NCBI RefSeq assembly: GCF_044227025.1
Contig: NZ_JBGAFX010000001.1
Location: 62,001 to 126,000, forward strand
Source of the DNA: Dokdonella_A sp044227025
GTDB lineage: Bacteria; Pseudomonadota; Gammaproteobacteria; Xanthomonadales; Rhodanobacteraceae
Reading direction: 5' to 3'
Length of the DNA stretch: 64,000 nucleotides
A program made the position numbers and the translations under genes. The notes under the pieces were generated by a model. The model was not told the origin of the DNA and searched no databases. It saw only the letters and a list, made by a program, of their open reading frames with translations. Shown piece after piece: positions 1 to 9,119 of this stretch. How positions within the stretch are numbered: the first letter of the stretch is position 1; each line of letters starts with the position of its first letter.

Positions 1-33
1 TCCCTGCGCGGATGCATCCGCTACCATCGCAAC

Positions 34-2811
34 ATGCCGCACACCCCGTTGAACCTCCACAAGCCGACCGGCGACGCCGTCAAGACCACCACGTGCTACA
101 TGTGCGCGTGCCGGTGCGGAATCCGCGTCCATCTCAAGGACGGGCGCGTCCGCTACATCGACGGCAACCCGCGGCACCCGGTCAACCGCGGCGTGATCTG
201 CGCGAAGGGGTCGGCCGGCATCATGCAGCACTACTCGCCGGCGCGCTTGTCCAAGCCCTTGCTGCGTGTCGGCGAGCGCGGTGCGCGCGAGTTCCGCGAG
301 ATCGAGTGGGACGAGGCGCTCGCGCTCGCGACGCAGTGGCTCGGCGACATTCGCGCGCGCGATCCGGACCAACTCGCGTTCTTCACCGGGCGCGACCAGT
401 CGCAGGCGCTGACCGGCTGGTGGGCGCAGGCGTACGGCACGATCAACTACGCCGCGCACGGCGGCTTCTGCTCGGTCAACATGGCCGCCGCCGGCATGTA
501 CACGCTCGGCGGCAGCTTCTGGGAATTCGGCGAACCGGATTGGGACCTGACGAAGTACCTGATGTTGTGGGGCGTCGCCGAAGACCACGACTCGAACCCG
601 ATCAAGCTCGGCCTCGGCAAGCTGAAGTCGCGTGGCGCGAAGATCGTCGCGATCAACCCGGTGCGCACCGGCTACGGCGCAATCGCCGACGAATGGGTGC
701 CGATCAACCCGGGCACCGACGGCCTGCTCGCCGGTGCGTTCATCCACGAACTGCTGCGCAACGATCGCGTCGATCTCGATTACCTCGTCCGCTACACGAA
801 CGCGCACCATCTGGTGATCCGCGCGCCGGGCGCGGCCGACGACGGCATGATCGCGCGTGACGCCGAGGGGCATGCATTGTGTGCGGTGCGCGGCACCCCC
901 GTGATCGCGCACGCCGACGCGATCGACGTCGCACCGCTCGTCGTCGGCGAGTACACCCTGCCCGACGGTCGCACGGCGGTCCCCGCGTTCCAGTTGTTCG
1001 CCGAGCGTTATCTGTCGGACGAGTACGCACCCGACACGGTCGCGCCGGCATGCGGCGTCGATGCCGACACCATCCGCCGCCTCGCGCGGGAGCTCGCCGA
1101 GGTCGCGTTCGACCAATCGATCGTGCTGAAGCAGCGCTGGACCGATGCCTGGGGCCGCGAACACGCCGAGATGATCGGGCGCCCGGTCGCGATGCACGCG
1201 ATGCGCGGCATCAGCGCGCACGCGAACGGCTTCCACACCTGCCGCGCACTGCATTTGCTGCAGATGATCCTCGGCGCAATCGACACGCCTGGGAGCTTCC
1301 GCTACCAGCCGCCGTATCCGAAGCCGGCTCCGCCGCCGAACCGTCCCGGCAAGACGCGTCGCGCGAACGGCACGCTGGAAGCCGGACCGCTCGGCTACGT
1401 GCACACGCCCGAAGACCTCGTCGTCGACGCCGCCGGCGAGCCACGCCGCATCGACAAGGCCTTCTCGTGGCAACACCCGTTCGCCGCACACGGCATGCTG
1501 CAGAACGTGATCGCGAACGCGTGCAAGGGCGATCCGTACCGCATCGACACCTTGTTCCTGTTCATGGCGAACATGGGCTGGAACTCGTCGATGAACACGA
1601 CGGCGACGCGCGCGATGCTGTGCGAGCGCGATCCGGCGAGCGGCGGGTACGTGATCCCGCACATCATCTACGCCGATGCCTACGATTCGGAAACCGTCGC
1701 GTTCGCCGACCTCGTGCTGCCGGACACGACCTACCTCGAACGCCACGACTGCATCAGCCTGCTCGACCGGCCGATCTCCGACGCGGACAGCGCCAGCGAC
1801 GCGATCCGCCAGCCGGTCACCAGGCCCGATCGCGACGTGCGCCCGTTCCAGGACGTGCTGCTCGACCTGGGTGCGCGCCTCGGCCTGCCCGGTCTCGTCG
1901 ACGACACCGGCGCACCGAAGTATCCGCGTGGCTACGCGCAGTACATGGTCGAGCACGAACGCGCGCCCGGCATCGGCCTGCTTGCCGGCTGGCGCGGCGC
2001 CGACGGCACGCAGGAAGGCGTCGGCACGCCCAACCCCGACCAGCTCGCGCGCTACATCGAGCACGGCTGCCACTGGCACCGCGAGATCCCCGCCGCCGGC
2101 CGCTACTACAAGATGGCGAACCGCGACTATCTCGAATGGGCGAAGTCGCTCGCCTTCGTCGGCTCGACCCAGCCGATCGTGATGCAGTTCTACGCCGAAT
2201 CGCTGCAACGCTTCCGCCTCGCCGCGAGGGGCCATGGCGCGACGCAACCGTCCGACCACGAACGAGCGCGCGTCGAACGCTACTTCGACCCCATTCCATT
2301 CTGGTATCGGGACATTGAAGCACCCGGCGACTATCCGCTCGCGGCAATCACCCAGCGCCCGATGTTCATGTACCACGCGTGGGGCTCGCAGAATAAATGG
2401 CTGCGGCAGATCGCGACGCGCAACTATCTTTGTCTGCACCCGGACACCGCACGCGCGCATGGCGTCGCCGACGACGACTGGATCTGGCTGGTCGCACCGC
2501 GCGGGCGCATCCGCGTGCAGGCGCGCACGCACACCGGCACCGCGCCGGGCACAGTGTGGACGTGGAACGCGATCGGCAAGCGCAAGGGCGCGTGGAAGCT
2601 CACCGCGAACGCGCCCGAGAATGTCGACGGCTTCCTGCTCAACCACCTCATCGACGAGTCGCTGCGCGACCGCGACAGCAACGCGACGCATGCCAATGCC
2701 GACCCGGTCACCGGCCAGGCCGCATGGTTCGACCTGCGCGTGCGCATCGAGCGCGATGCCGAGCCGAGGCGCGACGGCCACCGCGTCGAGCTCGCCGGGG
2801 CCGCCGGGTGA
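34..2811 (+). CDS. soeA: SoeA-like molybdopterin oxidoreductase, catalytic subunit of a membrane-bound sulfite dehydrogenase
   Basis: This 925-residue protein belongs to the DMSO-reductase superfamily of molybdopterin enzymes. An N-terminal [4Fe-4S] motif has Cys21, Cys24, Cys28 and Cys56, and Cys145 (GGFCSVN) is in the position of a Mo-ligating cysteine. There is no twin-arginine signal, so the subunit should stay in the cytoplasm. That is the arrangement of SoeABC, which oxidises sulfite to sulfate, and differs from the exported DmsA and PhsA enzymes. The next genes encode a four-cluster ferredoxin and a DmsC/NrfD-type anchor, which completes the complex. A TACCAT hexamer at 22-27 lies only six bases before the ATG, so the mRNA could be leaderless (inference). 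Polysulfide or tetrathionate chemistry is not excluded; the family is certain, the substrate is inferred. Confidence 0.7.
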   Translation: MPHTPLNLHKPTGDAVKTTTCYMCACRCGIRVHLKDGRVRYIDGNPRHPVNRGVICAKGSAGIMQHYSPARLSKPLLRVGERGAREFREIEWDEALALATQWLGDIRARDPDQLAFFTGRDQSQALTGWWAQAYGTINYAAHGGFCSVNMAAAGMYTLGGSFWEFGEPDWDLTKYLMLWGVAEDHDSNPIKLGLGKLKSRGAKIVAINPVRTGYGAIADEWVPINPGTDGLLAGAFIHELLRNDRVDLDYLVRYTNAHHLVIRAPGAADDGMIARDAEGHALCAVRGTPVIAHADAIDVAPLVVGEYTLPDGRTAVPAFQLFAERYLSDEYAPDTVAPACGVDADTIRRLARELAEVAFDQSIVLKQRWTDAWGREHAEMIGRPVAMHAMRGISAHANGFHTCRALHLLQMILGAIDTPGSFRYQPPYPKPAPPPNRPGKTRRANGTLEAGPLGYVHTPEDLVVDAAGEPRRIDKAFSWQHPFAAHGMLQNVIANACKGDPYRIDTLFLFMANMGWNSSMNTTATRAMLCERDPASGGYVIPHIIYADAYDSETVAFADLVLPDTTYLERHDCISLLDRPISDADSASDAIRQPVTRPDRDVRPFQDVLLDLGARLGLPGLVDDTGAPKYPRGYAQYMVEHERAPGIGLLAGWRGADGTQEGVGTPNPDQLARYIEHGCHWHREIPAAGRYYKMANRDYLEWAKSLAFVGSTQPIVMQFYAESLQRFRLAARGHGATQPSDHERARVERYFDPIPFWYRDIEAPGDYPLAAITQRPMFMYHAWGSQNKWLRQIATRNYLCLHPDTARAHGVADDDWIWLVAPRGRIRVQARTHTGTAPGTVWTWNAIGKRKGAWKLTANAPENVDGFLLNHLIDESLRDRDSNATHANADPVTGQAAWFDLRVRIERDAEPRRDGHRVELAGAAG

Positions 2812-4574
2812 GCGGCGCCGCGTGGACCACGCTCGCGATCGTGCTCGGTGCGATTGCGATGTTCGCGAGCGAGAAGGTTCGCATCGACCTCGTCGCGCTG
2901 ATCGTGCTCGTGCTGCTGGTCATGCTCGGCCTCGTCACGCCGACCGAAGCACTCGCCGGCTTCAGCAACGAGGCGACCATCACGGTTGCCGCGATGTTCG
3001 CGCTGAGTGTCGGCATCGAGCGCTCCGGTGCACTCGAGCCGCTTGGTCGCCTGCTCTCGCGCATCCGCCAGCCGTGGCTGCTGACCCTCGCGCTGATGCT
3101 CGCGATCGCGCCGATGGGCGCGTTCGTGAAGAACATCGCGCTGGTCGCGACCTTCCTGCCGCTCGCGCTGCGCGTGTGCGCGCGCACGAAGACGCCACCC
3201 GGCCGCGTGCTGCTGCCGATGGCATATGCCGCGCAGATGGGCGGCGTGTGCACGCTGATCGGAACTTCGTCGAACCTGCTCGCCGACAGCCTCGCGCAGA
3301 AGCATGGCCTGCCGCCGTTCGGCGTGTTCGAGTTCACGCGCATGGGTGCGTTGCTCGCGCTGGTCGGCATCGCCTACCTGATGCTGGTAGGACGCTGGCT
3401 GCTGCCGCGCCACCTTCCGGCCGAGGCCGCGAATGAAACCGAACTCGGCAAGTACGTGACCGAGCTGCGCGTGCGCGAAGGCTCGCCGCTGATCGGCCAG
3501 ACGATCGCCGATGCGAAACTCGGCGAAACCTGGGGCGTCTACCCGCTCGAACTGCTGCGCGGCGAGCAGCACCTGTGGTCGCCGCGCGCGCAGCGCCTGG
3601 AAACGGGTGACGTGCTGCTGGTGCGCGGCGACTGGGACAAGATCGAGGACCTGCGCACGCGCGCACAACTCGACATCGACCCGGAGAACCGCTACGGCCC
3701 CGAGCACGGCCGCAGCCGCGTGCTGGTCGAGGCGATGGTCAGACCGGCCGGCCCGATCGAAGGACGCGCGCTCGGCGAGATCGCGCTCGCGCGCGAATTC
3801 GATGCGATCGTGCTCGGCATCCGTCGCCGCGGCGAAGTGCTGCGCAACGCACTCAAGGACGTCGAGCTGGTCGGTGGCGACGTGCTGCTGCTGCTCGTCG
3901 ACGAGAAATCGATTGCCGCCGTGCGCAATGACGACCGCTTCGTGGTGCTCAGCGAGCGCGATGACACGCGCCGCACGCCGCGCCGTGCGATTGCCGCGAT
4001 CGTGATCATGGCCGCGGTCGTGGTGCTGTCCGGGCTGCACGCGCTGCCGATCCCGGTCGCCGCGCTCGCGGGTGCCGTCGCGATGGCGATCGCCGGTTGC
4101 TACGGCAGCCGCGACCTCTACACCGGCATCGACTGGAAGATCATCGTCCTGCTCGCGGCGATCCTGCCACTCGGCAGCGCGATCGAAACCAGCGGCCTGT
4201 CGCAGGCGCTGGTCGACAACGGCATGCACCTGGTCGGATCGCACGGCCCGATCGCGGCGCTGCTGATGGTGTACCTGCTGACCGCGCTGCTGACCGAGCT
4301 GATGGGCCACAATCCGTCGGTCGTGCTGATGGTCGGCATCGCCATTTCGGTCTCGCACGCGGTGCATGCCGACGCGCGACCGTTCATCATCGCGGTCGCG
4401 TTCGCCGCGGCGACCTCGTTCGCGACCCCGGTGGGCTATCCGACCAACACGATGGTCTACTATGCCGGCGGCTACCGCTTCACCGATTTCATGAAGGTCG
4501 GCATCCCGCTGATCGCCGTGTTCTGCGCATTGTCGATGATCCTGATTCCGCACTTCTGGCCGCTCCAACCATGA
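2808..4574 (+). CDS. SLC13/DASS-family anion transporter with two RCK_C (TrkA-C) domains
   Basis: This 588-residue membrane protein starts at a GTG that overlaps the soeA stop by four bases (GTGA), which implies translational coupling. Hydrophobic helices occupy about residues 1-200 and 400-588. Between them lie two soluble RCK_C/TrkA-C repeats (about 205-385), the usual domain plan of bacterial SLC13 permeases. The C-terminal stretch PVGYPTNTMVYYAGGYRF is characteristic of the family. Related proteins move sulfate, dicarboxylates or other anions. Its place inside a sulfite dehydrogenase operon suggests it carries the product sulfate or the substrate sulfite, but nothing in the sequence proves the substrate. 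Confidence 0.85.
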   Translation: MSGAAWTTLAIVLGAIAMFASEKVRIDLVALIVLVLLVMLGLVTPTEALAGFSNEATITVAAMFALSVGIERSGALEPLGRLLSRIRQPWLLTLALMLAIAPMGAFVKNIALVATFLPLALRVCARTKTPPGRVLLPMAYAAQMGGVCTLIGTSSNLLADSLAQKHGLPPFGVFEFTRMGALLALVGIAYLMLVGRWLLPRHLPAEAANETELGKYVTELRVREGSPLIGQTIADAKLGETWGVYPLELLRGEQHLWSPRAQRLETGDVLLVRGDWDKIEDLRTRAQLDIDPENRYGPEHGRSRVLVEAMVRPAGPIEGRALGEIALAREFDAIVLGIRRRGEVLRNALKDVELVGGDVLLLLVDEKSIAAVRNDDRFVVLSERDDTRRTPRRAIAAIVIMAAVVVLSGLHALPIPVAALAGAVAMAIAGCYGSRDLYTGIDWKIIVLLAAILPLGSAIETSGLSQALVDNGMHLVGSHGPIAALLMVYLLTALLTELMGHNPSVVLMVGIAISVSHAVHADARPFIIAVAFAAATSFATPVGYPTNTMVYYAGGYRFTDFMKVGIPLIAVFCALSMILIPHFWPLQP

Positions 4575-5329
4575 CGACCCTGCCACCGCCGACCGCGAGG
4601 AAACTCGGCCTCGTCATCGATCTCGACACCTGCGTGGGCTGCCACGCCTGCGCGGTCGCGTGCAAGGAATGGAACGACGGCGGCGATTTCGGTCCGCTGC
4701 CCGACGCCGATCCCTACGGCGCACAGCCGAACGGCGTCTGGTTCAACCGCGTGCACAGCTATGCGGTCGAGCAGCCCACCGCGAATGGCACGCGCGACCT
4801 CACCGTGCACTTCCCGCGCTCTTGCCTGCACTGCGAGACGCCGGCCTGCGTGACCGTGTGCCCGACCGGCGCGAGCTACAAGCGCGCCGAGGACGGCATC
4901 GTGCTGGTCGACTCGGACAAGTGCATCGGCTGCCAGCTGTGCGCGTGGGCGTGCCCGTACGGCGCACGCGAGTTCAGCATGGAACGCGGCACGATGCAGA
5001 AGTGCACGCTGTGCGTCGACCGCATCTACAACGAGACGCTCGACGAGGCCGATCGCCAGCCCGCGTGCGTGATGGCCTGTCCGACGCGTGCGCGCCATTT
5101 CGGCGATCTCGGCGACAGCGAGTCACCCATATCGAAACTCGTCGCCGAACGCGACGGCTACGCGCTCATGCCCGAGTACGACTACAAGCCGGTCAACCGC
5201 TACCTGCCGCCGCGACCGCGTCGCGACGGCTGCTCCGACGCAACGACGAAGGCCGCGCCGACGGAGACGCTCGACACCGCGAAATTACCCGGCGTGCTGC
5301 GCTGGCTCGATCGCGTGCTGTCGCGCTGA
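4571..5329 (+). CDS. soeB: SoeB-like iron-sulfur subunit with four [4Fe-4S] clusters
   Basis: This 252-residue ferredoxin-like electron-transfer subunit of the DmsB/NrfC type has sixteen cysteines in four groups: 21/24/27/31, 85/88/93/97, 118/121/124/128 and 145/148/166/170. They would hold four cubane clusters passing electrons between the molybdenum subunit and the membrane anchor. There is no signal peptide, consistent with a cytoplasmic complex. The ATG overlaps the stop of the transporter gene by four bases (ATGA), so the two are probably coupled. The frame is open further upstream, but the overlap and the family length support this start. Confidence 0.8.
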   Translation: MTTLPPPTARKLGLVIDLDTCVGCHACAVACKEWNDGGDFGPLPDADPYGAQPNGVWFNRVHSYAVEQPTANGTRDLTVHFPRSCLHCETPACVTVCPTGASYKRAEDGIVLVDSDKCIGCQLCAWACPYGAREFSMERGTMQKCTLCVDRIYNETLDEADRQPACVMACPTRARHFGDLGDSESPISKLVAERDGYALMPEYDYKPVNRYLPPRPRRDGCSDATTKAAPTETLDTAKLPGVLRWLDRVLSR

Positions 5330-5338
5330 GGCCGCCCG

Positions 5339-6346
5339 ATGCGTCCGACATTCTCGATCATCGCGTTCACGGTGCTGTCCGGTACAGGCTACGGCCTATT
5401 GTTCCTGTGCGGGCTCGCGCTCGCAGTGGGCTTGCCGCTCGATTCCTACCACGCATCCTCCTTCGACGACTTCCATTTCGGCCACCCGCCCGTGTCGGCG
5501 ATTGTCATCGATCCGCACATCCCGTTCTTCACGCTGCTTGCGATCGGCGCGTTGTTGGCGGCCGCGGGGCTGCTCTGTTCGCTCGGTCACCTCGGCCAAC
5601 CGCAGCGTGCATGGCGCGCACTGACGCAATGGCGCAGTTCCTGGCTGTCGCGCGAAGGCATTTTCGCAATCGCCACTTTCATCCCCTTGAGTGCGAGCGC
5701 ATATCTACTGCTCACGACGTCTCATGCCGTTTCCTCGCGCGTGGCCGGCCTCGCGCTCGCTTCGTGCAGCTTCGCGACCGTGTTCTGCACCGCGCGCATC
5801 TACTCGAGCCTGAAGCCCGTGGGTGCATGGCATCAGCCACACGTATTGCCGACGTATCTGCTGCTCGGCCTGTATGGGGCGATGCTGTGGTCGACCGCGA
5901 TCGCTTTCGTGCCCGCTCTCGCCGGCCTGCGCGACCCGGCGCAGTTATTGTGGCTCGCGCATGCCGTTCTCGTCGCACCCGCGTGCGCGCTGCTCAAGCG
6001 GGCCTATTGGCGTCGCATCGACGCATCATCGCCGCCGTCCGCGGGCCGAGCCACCGGCCTGGATGTGCTGGGCACCGTGCGCGCATTCGAAGCGCCGCAG
6101 ACCGAAGAGAACTACCTGACGCATGAAATGGGTTTCGTGCTCGCCCGCAGGCATGCCCGCAAACTGCGTGCGATCGTGTTCTGGCTGATCCTCCTCGTTC
6201 CGCTCGGCATGCTTCCGGCGGCGTGGCTGATCGGCTGGCTTTCCGCGTGGATCTCGCTCGCGCTCGGCCTTCTCGCGCTGTTCGTCGAACGATGGCTATT
6301 CTTTGCCGAGGCGAAACACGCGGTGATGGCGTACTACCAGCGCTGA
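5339..6346 (+). CDS. soeC: SoeC-like membrane anchor (DmsC family)
   Basis: This 335-residue polytopic membrane protein resembles DmsC/NrfD-type quinone-interacting anchors. It has about eight hydrophobic helices, starting with one at residues 7-30. It begins nine bases after soeB and should dock the SoeAB dimer on the cytoplasmic face of the inner membrane and exchange electrons with the quinone pool. An intrinsic terminator follows about 85 bases after the stop, so this is probably the last gene of the operon. The DmsC-type family is clear; the name soeC depends on the assignment of soeA. Confidence 0.75.
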   Translation: MRPTFSIIAFTVLSGTGYGLLFLCGLALAVGLPLDSYHASSFDDFHFGHPPVSAIVIDPHIPFFTLLAIGALLAAAGLLCSLGHLGQPQRAWRALTQWRSSWLSREGIFAIATFIPLSASAYLLLTTSHAVSSRVAGLALASCSFATVFCTARIYSSLKPVGAWHQPHVLPTYLLLGLYGAMLWSTAIAFVPALAGLRDPAQLLWLAHAVLVAPACALLKRAYWRRIDASSPPSAGRATGLDVLGTVRAFEAPQTEENYLTHEMGFVLARRHARKLRAIVFWLILLVPLGMLPAAWLIGWLSAWISLALGLLALFVERWLFFAEAKHAVMAYYQR

Positions 6347-6430
6347 GCGCCCACGTCGACACGAAAGTTGACCGCGCCGCCACCAACGTTCACGCCCGAT
6401 TCAATGCATGTCTCTACCATCCGCTCCCCG

Positions 6431-6452
6431 GGGCCGCTGATGCGGCCCTTTT
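6431..6452 (+). terminator. Intrinsic terminator after the soe operon
   Basis: GGGCCGC, a TGAT loop, GCGGCCC and then TTTT form a perfect seven-base-pair GC stem with a T-run. It sits 84 bases past the soeC stop and 26 bases before the next start codon. It may therefore also lie in the leader of the downstream gene if that gene is transcribed from upstream. Confidence 0.75.
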
Positions 6453-6477
6453 GGTGCCCCCGAGGAGAGAAAAGACG

Positions 6478-7275
6478 ATGAAGACGATCCTGCTGACCGC
6501 TGCCGTACTCGCTGCCCTGCCGGTTTGCGCATTCGCCGATGACGGCTGGTCGGGCGCGGGCGAACTCGGCTTCGCCGCTTCGCGCGGCAATGCGAAGTCT
6601 GAAAACCTGAACGCGAAGCTCACGTTCAAGAAGGAAGACGACGAGTGGAAGGACAATTTCTACCTGACTGCATTGCGCAGCAAGGGTGAAGTGACCGTCG
6701 CGACGCTCGACGGCAATGGCGGCATCGCCAACGTCAAGAACTACGACACGACCGCGAACCGCTACGAAGCCGGTGCCTCGATGGGTTACAAGCTCGACGA
6801 GCGCAGCTACATCGTCGGCGCGCTGCGCTACGAGAACGACGACTTCTCGCCGTTCCAGTACCAGGCCGTCGCGTCGATCGGTTACGGCTACACCGTGCTG
6901 AAGAACGCCAGCGACGAGCTGTCGTTCGAAGTCGGCCCCGGCTACAAGCGCTACCGTCCGATCGACACGGTCGACCTCAGCGTGGCGCCGCCTGTCGTCA
7001 CCTCGTACAAGTCCGATGGCGAAGTCGTCGGTCGCGGCCTGGTCGCGTACAAGCACAACTTCACCGAAACGACCTCGTTCATCGACACGTTCCTGGTCGA
7101 GGCCGGCAGCAACAACACCTTCATCCAGAACGACGCGGGCCTGCAGGTCGCGATCAACAAGTCGTTCGCGCTGAAGGTCGGCTACCAGGTGCGCAACAAC
7201 TCGGACGTCGCGCCCGGGATCAAGAAGACCGACCAGCTGATCACGACGAACCTCGTCTACAACTTCGGCGGTTGA
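6478..7275 (+). CDS. DUF481 outer-membrane protein (YdiY-like)
   Basis: This 265-residue exported protein has a typical signal peptide (residues 1-20, cleavage near CAFA-DD). The rest is rich in alternating polar and aromatic residues typical of an outer-membrane beta-barrel, ending in a strand with aromatic residues (LVYNFGG). It matches the DUF481 family, which includes the YdiY and 'salt-induced outer membrane protein' groups. The molecular role is not established. The ATG is chosen because CGAGGAGAGA lies just upstream and a signal peptide follows directly. It is probably monocistronic, between two terminator-like hairpins. Confidence 0.85.
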   Translation: MKTILLTAAVLAALPVCAFADDGWSGAGELGFAASRGNAKSENLNAKLTFKKEDDEWKDNFYLTALRSKGEVTVATLDGNGGIANVKNYDTTANRYEAGASMGYKLDERSYIVGALRYENDDFSPFQYQAVASIGYGYTVLKNASDELSFEVGPGYKRYRPIDTVDLSVAPPVVTSYKSDGEVVGRGLVAYKHNFTETTSFIDTFLVEAGSNNTFIQNDAGLQVAINKSFALKVGYQVRNNSDVAPGIKKTDQLITTNLVYNFGG

Positions 7276-7281
7276 TGCAAA

Positions 7282-7303
7282 GCGGCGCGGGGTTCCGCGC
7301 CGC
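7282..7303. terminator. GC hairpin between convergent genes
   Basis: GCGGCGCGG, a GGTT loop and CCGCGCCGC form a perfect nine-base-pair stem, six bases past the DUF481 stop and between it and the convergent hemC gene. No T-run follows, so it could work as a 3'-end stabiliser rather than a true terminator. Confidence 0.5.
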
Positions 7304-7473
7304 GCATCCCTGCCGGGCGGGAGCGAAGCGTAGGCGCTCCGGTCCGCATCGCTCGCGACCCGCGGCGCTACCGCCCATGAACTCACTGGGTCGGCGTGGC
7401 GCGCACGCTACGTGACATCCTTGCGGGGATGTCCAGCAGCCCACAGGCGGCGTGCCTGTCGGTAGCGGACGCG

Positions 7474-8391
7474 TCAGCCCTGCGGGTGCAGGATCGCGTC
7501 CGCGCCGCGCTCGCGCAGCAGCGCGGCGACTTCCCGCCCGAGCGCTTCGGGCGCGTCGCGCGGGCCGCTCGCTTCGGCGCGCACGAGGCGTCCGGTGCTG
7601 GCGTCACCGACGAGGCCCCACAGCGCGAGTCCGGTTTCCGTCTCGACGCAGTAGCCGGCGATCGGCACGTTGCAGCTGCCGTGCAGTTCCAGGTTCATCG
7701 CCCGCTCGGCGGCGACGCAGCGATGCGTGTCGGCGTCGTCGAGCCCGCGCAGCAGGTCCTGCACCGAGCTGTCGCCGATGCGGCACTCGACCGCGATCGC
7801 GCCCTGCGCCACCGCGGGCAGCCAGTCCGGCGCGGCGAGCCGCGCGGCGATGCGTTCGCCGAGGCCGAGCCGCTCTATGCCGGCGCAGGCGAGGATGATC
7901 GCGGCGTATTCGCTGGCGTCGAGTTTGGCGAGGCGCGTGTTGACGTTGCCGCGCAGGTCGGCGAGTTCGAGATCCGGTCGCAATGCGCGCAGTTGCGCCT
8001 GCCGGCGCAGCGAAGAGGTACCGACGCGCGCACCGCGCGGCAGTTCGGCGAGGCGCGTGTGCTGGTTGCTGATGAACGCATCGGCGGCATCCGCACGTTC
8101 GAGCACGGCGCCGATCGCGAAGCCGTGTTCGAGCTGCATCGGCACGTCCTTGAACGAGTGCACCGCAAGGTCGGCACGCTCCTCCAGCATCGCGACCTCG
8201 AGCTCCTTCAGGAACAGGCCCTTGCCGCCGATCGCCGCCAGCGGACGGTCGATGATCTGGTCGCCGCGCGTCGTCATCGGCACCAGTTCGACCACGAGGC
8301 CAGGATGCAGCGCGCGCAGGCGTGCGGCGACGTGCTCGGCCTGCCACAACGCGAGTGCGCTCTGGCGGGTGGCAATGCGCAGGATGTTCAT
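7474..8391 (-). CDS. hemC: Hydroxymethylbilane synthase (porphobilinogen deaminase)
   Basis: This 305-residue cytoplasmic enzyme condenses four porphobilinogen molecules into hydroxymethylbilane in haem biosynthesis. The N-terminus MNILRIATRQSALALWQAE is typical. The motif HGSCNVPIA near residue 240 carries the cysteine that binds the dipyrromethane cofactor. The ATG overlaps the stop of the response-regulator gene (ATGA). The algZ-algR-hemC order is also known from Pseudomonas. There hemD follows, but here the gene ends at a convergent spacer and no hemD is seen in the window. Confidence 0.96.
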   Translation of the reverse strand: MNILRIATRQSALALWQAEHVAARLRALHPGLVVELVPMTTRGDQIIDRPLAAIGGKGLFLKELEVAMLEERADLAVHSFKDVPMQLEHGFAIGAVLERADAADAFISNQHTRLAELPRGARVGTSSLRRQAQLRALRPDLELADLRGNVNTRLAKLDASEYAAIILACAGIERLGLGERIAARLAAPDWLPAVAQGAIAVECRIGDSSVQDLLRGLDDADTHRCVAAERAMNLELHGSCNVPIAGYCVETETGLALWGLVGDASTGRLVRAEASGPRDAPEALGREVAALLRERGADAILHPQG

Positions 8392-9119
8392 AGGTTCCTT
8401 ATCAGCTTGCGCAGCGCGGGCAGGTTGCGACGACTGACCTCGAGCGTCGCGGCGACGCCCTCGAGGTTGGCGAACAGGCGTCCGTCCGGCGTGCGGGTGA
8501 GACCAGTCAGCTTCGCGCGCGCGACCAGGCAATTGCGGTGGATGCGCACGAAGCGGCTTTCGAATTCGTCTTCGAGTGCCTTCAGCGGCTCCTCGATCAG
8601 CACCTCGCCGCGCGGATGGTGCACCACGACGTACTTGTCCTCGGCCAGCAGGTAATCGACATCGCTGATCGGCACCAGCACGAGGCTGCCGCGCACGCGC
8701 GCGCACAGGTGCGTGCGCGCCTGCGCGTCGAGGGCGCGCACGCTCGCGGCCGCGCCTTCGCCGCTCCAGCGCCGCACTTTCGCCAGTGCCGCCACCAGGC
8801 GTTCTGCACGCACCGGCTTCAGCAGGTAGTCGACCGCATTCGCCTCGAACGCGTCGACGGCATGGTCGCCATAAGCGGTGCAGAAGATCACCGCCGGCGC
8901 GTGGGCCAGCGTGGCGAGATGGCGCGCGACCTCGATGCCGTCCATCACCGGCATGCGGATGTCGAGCAGGACCACGTCCGGCGCGAGCCGGCCTATCGCT
9001 TCGAGGGCGTCGCGGCCATTGCCGGCCTCGCCGGCGATCTCGATGCCGTCGATGTCCGCGAGCAGCGCCGCCATGCGCTCGCGCGCCAGCGGCTCGTCGT
9101 CGACGATCAACGCCTTCAT
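8388..9119 (-). CDS. algR: AlgR-like LytTR response regulator
   Basis: This 243-residue transcription regulator has a receiver domain (residues 1-120; acidic Asp7/Asp8, phospho-acceptor Asp53 in LLDIRMP, Lys101) followed by a LytTR DNA-binding domain (about 138-240). In Pseudomonas and Xanthomonas relatives, AlgR controls type IV pili, alginate and virulence genes. It overlaps both the sensor gene upstream and hemC downstream by four bases, so the three genes form one tightly coupled operon. The family is certain; the regulon in this organism is unknown. Confidence 0.92.
   Translation of the reverse strand: MKALIVDDEPLARERMAALLADIDGIEIAGEAGNGRDALEAIGRLAPDVVLLDIRMPVMDGIEVARHLATLAHAPAVIFCTAYGDHAVDAFEANAVDYLLKPVRAERLVAALAKVRRWSGEGAAASVRALDAQARTHLCARVRGSLVLVPISDVDYLLAEDKYVVVHHPRGEVLIEEPLKALEDEFESRFVRIHRNCLVARAKLTGLTRTPDGRLFANLEGVAATLEVSRRNLPALRKLIRNL

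Noticed and set aside
2424..4586. A 720-codon open frame on the minus strand
   Set aside because: It is the antisense shadow of the SLC13 transporter. It is rich in Arg, His and Gln as expected of GC-rich reverse frames and shows no domain.
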